Part shown: in pieces, positions 34,001 through 43,000 of the stretch
Layout of the letters: each line of letters opens with the position of its first letter
Numbering within the stretch: the first letter of the stretch is position 1
Origin: Tiliqua scincoides
Taxonomy: Eukaryota > Chordata > Lepidosauria > Squamata > Scincidae
NCBI RefSeq assembly: GCF_035046505.1
Contig: NC_089825.1
Span: 2,259,029-2,323,028, forward strand
DNA length: 64,000 nt
Reading direction: 5' to 3'
Translations under genes and position numbers: made by a program
The notes under the pieces: generated by a model
The model's input: only the letters and a program-made list of their open reading frames with translations
Database searches by the model: none
What the model was told of the DNA's origin: nothing

Positions 34001-37000
34001 CCTTTCCTGGTAGTGGTTGGCTTCTTCCCAAAAGGAGTCCCCTCTGCTGGTATCTCTGGAAGATAAGCTTAAAAAAAGAGGGGGACTGGGGATGGGTCAA
34101 TCATGCAAGATGACCTTGGATTTAAGCAACTCCTGCAGTCAAGCGCTCCAGAATAGGGTCAGTGTGTGCCAAGTCAATGGAAGCATACAGGTGGGGGGGC
34201 ACACTTGACCACTGCACCAAGCTGCCACTATGAAAGAGAATTCTCTGGAACCAAGCCCACTGGCGTCAAGAGGGCCACCTTGGGCACTCAACATCTATTC
34301 TGTCAGCACTGAAAAGCAACAATGAAAACTCTTACTAGTCTGCCCACCCACCAGCACATACCTATGAAAGTAACTTGTTGATGCAAAGGAAACAAGAGCC
34401 CTCTTTTTGTTGGGCAAAGATCACCTGGAGAAGATCCTGACTCGCCAACCTGTTCCGTCAATTGACAAGTTTTGCCTTCTAAGAAATCTTCTTGCATATT
34501 TTTACTATTCAACATTCCCCCTTTTTCCCCTAATAGTAAAGCAGACCAGTGCATTTTAACTTTCCCCCTCCACTGTTGATAGTATCTAGAACAGCAGTCT
34601 TCAAATGATGGACCGCTGCTCTTTGGAAAACTTGTCCCCAGAGCAAACAGAGCTAACCAATTTGTAGGGCAGCCTCATATCTTCCTTCCTGATCTCCCCA
34701 GAACCTCGTGCTGGGCAGTCATGTCTGTTTGTGCTGGGCAGCCATGTCTGCCCAGAAATACAGGTGCAGAGCCTGCTGGGGAAAAGGGCAGAGAAAGTGG
34801 CTTACTGGTGCAAAGTTCTGGGGAGATCAGGAAGGAAGATACTAGGCTGTCCTGCAGGACAGTAAGTTTTGTTCATGTGGGGGCTGTTCTTGGACGCTGG
34901 ATCTGGGCCACAGGCAGGTGTTTGATGCCCGCTGATCTAGAACATTCAACTTCTAGCTTGACTTTGCTACTCAAGGTCAAGCATGCATGGACATGCTTCT
35001 TGGATGTCTCAGTATCTTGACTCAGCCACCTAAGAATTTGAAACATTTTTCAGCCCTGTGAAAGCCTGGCACTTCACATTTTGAAAAGCTTTCCTGCCCA
35101 AGAATTTTTTCCCCAAAAAAGTAAGTCACTAGCAGCCAACAAGTACAAACTGAGCCATCTGGGAGTAGGTAATACACTCTGTTGGTGATTCACAGAAGAA
35201 GATTGCAGCTTGTTTGTCACAGGGACATGGCATGCACACAGTCCTGCTGCAATACATATGGTTGATCCTGGCTTGAGGCAAGCTCATTCCATAGGGAGAG
35301 AGTGCTGCGGGTCTCCGACTGGAGAGCCTTGTGGCAGAGCCCAGGCACCCGATTCCCTGAGCCACCCAGACTGAAGAAGCTCTTGGCTCGATCTGCACTG
35401 CAGACCTGCAGCAACACCACCACCACGGCCAGAGCTGGTACTGCTCCTTTTGTGCCCAGGGAATCTGAACAGAAAACAAGAGCCTGGTTAGATCTCCACA
35501 GCAGTTTCTACAGGCCCAGGTCCCTTAGTCCGAGTAACATTACTCAGCTGAAGTTACAAAACAAAATGCCCTGCCTCCTTCAGTACTCAACCCCACACCA
35601 TGCTTAACTAAGCTTTCTCTCTCTGACCCTTCTGACTACAGACTGAGCCTCATTATTCCCTTTTGAGTAATGGGTTCTGTTCCCTGAATTCAGTGGATGG
35701 CAAAAATCCCACTAAAGCAAATCAATTTTAAAAAACAATGTAACTATGTCCCTTTGCTCAGTGATTTAAAAACAGCCTTGCTGACCTTTGTTATGTTAAG
35801 ACAAAGTCACTATCAGTCTCTCTCCAGGAGAGCCAGCAACCCCTCCCTTCACCCAGAGCAAAGTGATCTTTCTTTCATGTGCTGGGGGAAGGGAGGGGTC
35901 CCTTTGCCTTGGAGTGAAGCTTGGAAAGAGAATGATTTCAGCTGGCTGCCCTCTCTCACATTAAGGCTATTGTTAAATGATGGTTTTCCTTTAATTTAAA
36001 AAGCCTTTCTCATGAGCTGAGAAAGAAAAATCTGTGGAATCTGGATAATTAGGTTATACCTATAATCACTTACATGACTGTCTCTCTACAATAGTGAAAA
36101 AACAGGTTTTTAAACTGTGATTTTGAAGGGATGCATTTTTCCCCTTCTCTGCGGATCAGCACGTTCCTTCTCATTTGCGATGGCCATTCCTGTTAAGTCA
36201 AATCAGTATATAAAAAATCTGTGTATAACAAGGCTAGACCTGTATTGTCTGTCTGACTCAGCACTTGATCCCAGCCTGTCTTGACTACATTGGCAAGCTC
36301 CACAATTGGACCCCACTAGTGGCAGTATGGTTCCAAGCCAGACCAAGGCCTGACAAGGAGTAGGGGATGCTTGACACACATGCAACTGATCAAAAGATAG
36401 TTCAAGTGCACTATTGCCCCTCCTGGCAAAAATTCCCTCAAGTAACCATTACACAAAAAAAACCTGAATATACAGAGGGAATAATGTGACCCAGTGGAAA
36501 AATTTATGGACTCTAAAAAAGAAACAAAAGGAACACAATGGTTATATGTGGAAGGTATTTTGCTACAAATCCTTCCATTTTCCAAGTACTTGTAAAATGT
36601 GTTTAGAAAGTCCTCTCACAATCATGCCTGCTCACCCACTTCATGATTTATACAGCACACTGACTGGCGCCAACAGGTTTAAAAATACAACTGTTAATTC
36701 TCAGAGTTGTCACATTCACCATGCTGAACCTGAGATATTTCAGCATTTTTCATACCATCAGCTGGCATCCTGAGAGTCTGAACTTCCTGCTGACTCCAAA
36801 CACCAGTTCAACACTTCTTAGAATCAGTATTTTAGGAGAAGGTGACCTGAATCATAGCCTGGAGCTTGCTGGAAAAGCGAAAAGATACAACTTTCTAAAC
36901 CTGAAGGGGCTTTCTCAAAGCAAGGCAGCTAATTTCCTTAGCAATGCCAAAATATTGTAATTACTTACAGTACAGGCCAGTGGTTCCCTAACTTACTAAA

Positions 37001-40000
37001 ATCACAGTGCCCTTCGTCCATGGCACTCTGTCGCAGAGGCACCAAAAGCCAGCACTCCCCCGAAATTGCACAAACTTTGTACAAGATCTCGCAAGAATCC
37101 CATGAGCTCTCTCATGACCTGAGGTTAGCCAAGATGGTGGAACCTGGAAGAGCCGGAAGAAGAGGCCACCAGGGACTTTCCGTGACACCCCTATGAGTTT
37201 GCCACAGCACAGTTTGGGAACCACAGGTATAGGCTACATCACAAACTTGGCTCACGGTACTTTACCAGGCATTTTCTAAGACATGAGTAACATGTGCCTA
37301 CGGTGGAAATCTACTATATGAGCAGGGATCAAGTGCAGTGGCTCAAGGCCCAATCCCACTGAATGGGATGAAATGAGGATGAGGACAAAGATATGGGTGC
37401 AACAACATACAGCTTTTGTTGCAGGGATGACATTGTTGCACAATGACTGGGGAATAAAAAAGAATACCATCACTCACCCAACTAGGTCTCACCACCAGGA
37501 GTTTCTAGGCTGGAGGAAATCCTTTACAAGGAGAAGGGAGTGCATAATGGAGGGACGGAGGGGAGAGGGAAGCCAGATGTTAGCATGGAAACCAGAGAGA
37601 ATACCTGGAGAAACAGAGGCTAAAGAGCGGGGGGGGGGGTTACGCAGTGGCAGAAGGATTATAATGCCGTTGTACAAATCTATGGTAAGGCCACACCTGG
37701 AGTATTGTGTCCAGTTCTGGTCGCCGCATCTCAAAAAAGACATAGTGGAAATGGAAAAGGTGCAAAAGAGAGCGACTAAGATGATTACGGGGCTGGGGCA
37801 CCTTCCTTATGAGGAAAGGCTACGGCGTTTGGGCCTCTTCAGCCTAGAAAAGAGACGCCTGAGGGCAGACATGATTGAGACATACAAAATTATGCAGGGG
37901 AAGGACAGAGTGGATAGAGAGATGCTCTTTACACTCTCACATAATACCAGAACCAGGGGACATCCACTAAAATTGAGTGTTGGGCGGGTTAGGACAGACA
38001 AGAGAAAATATTTCTTTACTCAGCGCGTGGTCGGTCTGTGGAACTCCTTGCCACAGGATGTGGTGCTGGCGTCTAGCCTAGACGCCTTTAAAAGGGGATT
38101 GGACGAGTTTCTGGAGGAAAAATCCATTATGGGGTACAAGCCATGATGTGTATGCGCAACCTCCTGATTTTAGGAATGGGTTAAGTCAGAATGCCAGATG
38201 TAGGGGAGAGCACCAGGATGAGGTCTCTTGTTATCTGGTGTGCTCCCTGGGGCATTTGGTGGGCCGCTGTGAGATACAGGAAGCTGGACTAGATGGGCCT
38301 ATGGCCTGATCCAGTGGGGCTGTTCTTATGTTCTTATGTTCTTAAGGAGAAGACTGGGGAAAAGGAAAGAAGGAGCCCGAAGATTCCAACTACAGCACAA
38401 AACCATGGCTGAGTCTGTGTTCACTGTGGCCTAAATCACAGCTACAGGCAAGGAACAATCCCCTTGGTGTGCTACCCAAACTCTTGCAGTGGGAAAAACG
38501 TGCCTCTCTCACCAGGCAGTTCCTCCTACCCAACACTGCAGGTACTCAGTGTCATTTCAGTTGGGCAACCCAGCTGTTCAAGCAGCCACAGCAATGGCTG
38601 AGGCAGTTCACAGTATGCCTGAGGCCAGGCTCCCTTCCTTAACTGGTAAAAGTTCTGGACTCCAACACACATAACACAAAGAAAAGGATAGTAATTCTAA
38701 CAATGTTGTCAGTTTGACTGTATACAAGACACAAAAGATGGGGGGGGGGCAATGGACAGGGTTGCAGAGGCCAAAGGATTTACCTGTATCTGCTGGGAGG
38801 AGGAGGGGATGTTTCAGAGATTGTGGGGCTGGGGTACTAACACTGTGATCTCCAGGTTCGGTGATGGGAAAAGGCAGACTAGCCTCAGCTAGTTCCAAGG
38901 AGGGAAACCAGCAAAGGGGGAGGGGAATATGTGCTCTAATGAAATAAAGCTTGGTCTTTTCCCTAAGGGTCTGCAGGACCTGGTGCTCTGCCATCAGTCC
39001 AAGCAAAATCACGCAACTTACACAAGTGAACAAGGCTGCAACTAGCAGTGAGTTCTCTTCTGGAACCAGAGACAGATTCTCACAGAAAATGGGAATTCAC
39101 TGGTTCTAGCCCCTCTATCATACTGGACCTTCTACGGCCTTCACACTGGCCTCCAAGAGTCAGCAGGAGACCCTCAATTCTATCTGTCCTACCTGCCCTC
39201 TTGTCATACTTCAACTGATGTACTGGACTAGAGCCAAGTAAAGGAAAAAAAAACCAGATTCAGGTCAGACCAAAACCCAAGGGCTTCCCAGGAAAGAGAC
39301 AGATGGAGCCTGGCAGTTTAGCTCCCTTTCCCCCCATTTATATTCTACTGCTCAGTTCCTACATCTATTTGTGTGTCACTAGGTCCCATGACAGGTCTGA
39401 GAACCAGGGCTGCAGAGTCAATCCAAAAAGAAAAAGGGGCCAATTTAAATCATGTTTCCAACTTTCTGAATATGCATGTAACTGTCTAGTTTCTGTAACA
39501 AACAAAAGTTTCCTTTACAGCAGAAGCCTTGTATTTGTCAAGACCACCATTCCAAATCTCTGGTCATGTATCCCAAAGGTCTGGTCTCTTATCCCACAGG
39601 ATATGGGGGAGCAATTATGAAATTAAGAATTTCTCTTTGGCTCCCCTTATACATGTGGGGACACTAAGCATGACCACTATTTGAAAATGAAATTCCCAGA
39701 AGCAAAGGTTGGCAATCATGGCAGAACAGCATTTTCCCATCACATCAAAAGTAAATGTTCAGGCTCTTTGGCTTACACCATATGAACAACCACCACAAGA
39801 CATGGTCCATTTTAAAACACCAGAAACCACCATGCATTTTTGTCCCTGGTTTGCTTTTTTTTTTTTTTTTTAAACAAACACATAGGAAAACAGGCTGTAA
39901 GGACTTTATGGGTGTCCAATGGGTGTCAAGAGATTTAAACACATTCTTATCTCTTCTGCTGTAACCAAAGCATGTGCTTATATCCCTGCCATTGAAATGA

Positions 40001-43000
40001 ATGGGGTAGTTGACAGAACCCTGCCCAATGGGTGGGATAGTAGGGTTATGAGATAGTAGGGTTATGAGATTTTAAGATATGTTTAATATGTATGTTTGTA
40101 TTACACTCAAATATTTTAAACCAGGTTTTTAAGAAACACTTAATGTAACATTTTTAAACCTAAATTAAACTTGATTTAATTTTTTAAAGAGACTTTCCCT
40201 TTTAAAAATCACCAGTTTTTATTCGTCCTAAGTCTTGATAATGACTGCTTGCTAAAACAATGAGCAAGTCCAACAGCCAGTTAAATTTATTATCTGCAAC
40301 TTGATTCCTGAATTTAAACAGCAGCGCATGAATTAAGCTTCCTCCTTCAGCCAGAGCAAGCCACATACCTTATCACACCAGTCCAACTAGTGTTCTCTTT
40401 CCTTTCTGTATTATTTGGGAAAAAAAAAAAAAAAGACTTTGCTTACTGTGAGCCAAAGCTGCCTGTGAAGACAGACAATGCACCAGTGAAGCACACACAG
40501 GGACTCCAACACATAGCCAACCAGAGCTGTTGCACCCATGACCAAATGCAACCAGAATAATTTACTTGTGTAAAATGCTACACTTGGTTTCTCAGAGTGA
40601 GAGGAATGAAGTACAATCAATTACTAGCAGAGCTGCAAGACTTTCTACCCAGATTTTAGGAAATTTGAACTGAGACACAAGGCAAAGTATCAGACCACTT
40701 ACAACTCCTGAGCCTCCCCTTTTGGATTGGCGCAACTAGTTGTGTGGGGTCCAACACACTTCCATCCTTGATCCCCAATCCCACCATATTGAATAATATT
40801 GAATTATGCAGGGAGAATTCCCTTGGTGGATCTGACCAAAGACTTACTCAATCTAAGAGGCCGTCTTCCCCCAAATGAACCTGCTTACCATTTAGTTCTG
40901 CTTTAGTGCCTTCCTTTCCCCTGGGGGCTGCGGGATAAGAATAGGCCCTAAGTTTGGCTGTACTTGTTGTAAGAGGTGACTAAACAGCCACCGGGTAGAT
41001 GGGACTTGTCAGACTGGGAAGGCAGCTCATCTGAGAGAAGGAAAACTCTGATCCCAAACCTCCACTGCCTTGTGGCTACATCCAGTTATGGAAAAGGCTT
41101 CAGGAGTCAACCTCCAGGCAAAATCTGGAGCCGGAGTCCCTGAGGCAGTTCATGGTTGAACACAGTCATGTTCTGGCAACTCCTGCGACACCGCTGGAAC
41201 CAACCGTATTGGCCTCTGCCTTTCCATTGGACCATTTCAGCGATGTAGAGAGGGGGGATTTGCTGCATGGGTAACAGCCTATCCTCCATACCTACTTTAC
41301 CCAGGCTTCGCACACTGGAGAGGACACTCTGTTCCAGAACCACCATTCAGAGTGTGACACCATAGTCTTCGGAGACTGAAGGATGCCAACACACAGTGCC
41401 TTCCTCCACTCACCTTCTTAGGTTAGGTGGGTGGCTACTAAAGAGAGGGTCTCTTCAGTGTCGGTCGGGTGTCCAAACTGTAGAACTCCCACCCACGCAT
41501 GTGCACCTGGCACTCATGTTGCTATCCTTTAGGCACCAGGCAGAGTCCATCCTGGTCTCTGGTGCCCTGAATAACTTTTAAAAATGCCTGAGACCTGGCC
41601 AATCAGGTTTTTTGCTGCTTGCTGATGTTTTATTGTTCTTCCCTCCAATTTTAAGGCTTTTTTCTACTTTTGTTTTACTGCTCTTGTCATGTGCCTTGAG
41701 ATCATCTGGTGATAAGACAGGTTACAAATCTTATAAATGCATCACTGAACAGTCTGTTTCCAATTGCAGCCAGTCAGGCACCTCTGGAAAGCTTACAAGC
41801 GAGGCCATCCTAGTTCAGTGATTTTCAGCCTTTTCCATTTTATTGCACACTGAGAAGACATTAAAATTGTCAAGGCACACCATCAGTTTTTTTGACAATT
41901 GACAAGGTACACTGCCCTGCTGATCATGGGCTCACATCTCCCAATGGCCCTACTAATATATGACCCTCCTCCGAACTCCTGCAGCACACCTGCAGACCAT
42001 TTGTGGCACACCAATGTGCCACAGCAGAGTGCTTGAAAATCACTGCTCTAGTCTATTGTTTTGGCCCAGCAGATGCTATTGCTGGAATACACTGCCTCTG
42101 TCTGTGGAGACCACATTTAATCCTCAACGACCAGGTTATAGTTAATTTATAAATGGGGCTCAATTTTTGCCCACACCAAGAGCTCAAGAAAGGTGACAAA
42201 TGTGGAAATTCCATTCACATCAAAAAGACCATCCCCCATGCCAGGAGTGCTTGGTGGCACCTTTTAACACCTAAAAGGTCACCCAGGAGGTTATCAGAGT
42301 TCCCCAAAGCAAATTCCAGCAGAACTTCAGAAGCAAGGCTTGTCCCAAGCAATCTGTTTTCTGGAACTGTCAGAAAACTTCATTAGTCAAACTATTAATA
42401 AACCATGAGCTGTGGGGAAGGCAGCTTATCTTGCCAGCCAGGCCAGACAGATCACTTTATTCTGAACATGGATAATTCATAGAAACACAGCTTCTCAGGG
42501 GCACCAGAGGCAAGGAGAGAGCTGTCAAAACCTCTGCTATCATCTTTCTTTTTAATTAAAAATGTAAAAGGCTTACTAGTGACAAAAGCAACCACCACTG
42601 AAGTAGGCAATAGCACAAGAGAGAACAAGGGCCTAGTTAGCATGAAAAAGCCTCAACTGCAAATGACCAAGGCTACCCCTCCTCTATGGTGAACTCCTGC
42701 AAGGAAAGCGCCCTACAGGTAGACCACAGCTGAGATACAAGGACATCTGCAAGAGGGATCTGAAGGCCTTAGGAGTGGACCTCAACAAGTGGGAAACCCT
42801 GGCCTCTGAGCGGCCCACTTGGAGGCAGGCTGTGCAGCATGGCCTTTCCCAGTTTGAAGAGACACTTTGCCAACAGTCTGAGGCAAAGAGGCAAAGAAGG
42901 AAGGCCCACAGCCAGGGAGACAGACCAGGGACAGACTGCACTTGCTCCCGGTGTGGAAGGGATTGTCACTCCTAGATTGGCCTTTTCAGTCACACTAGAC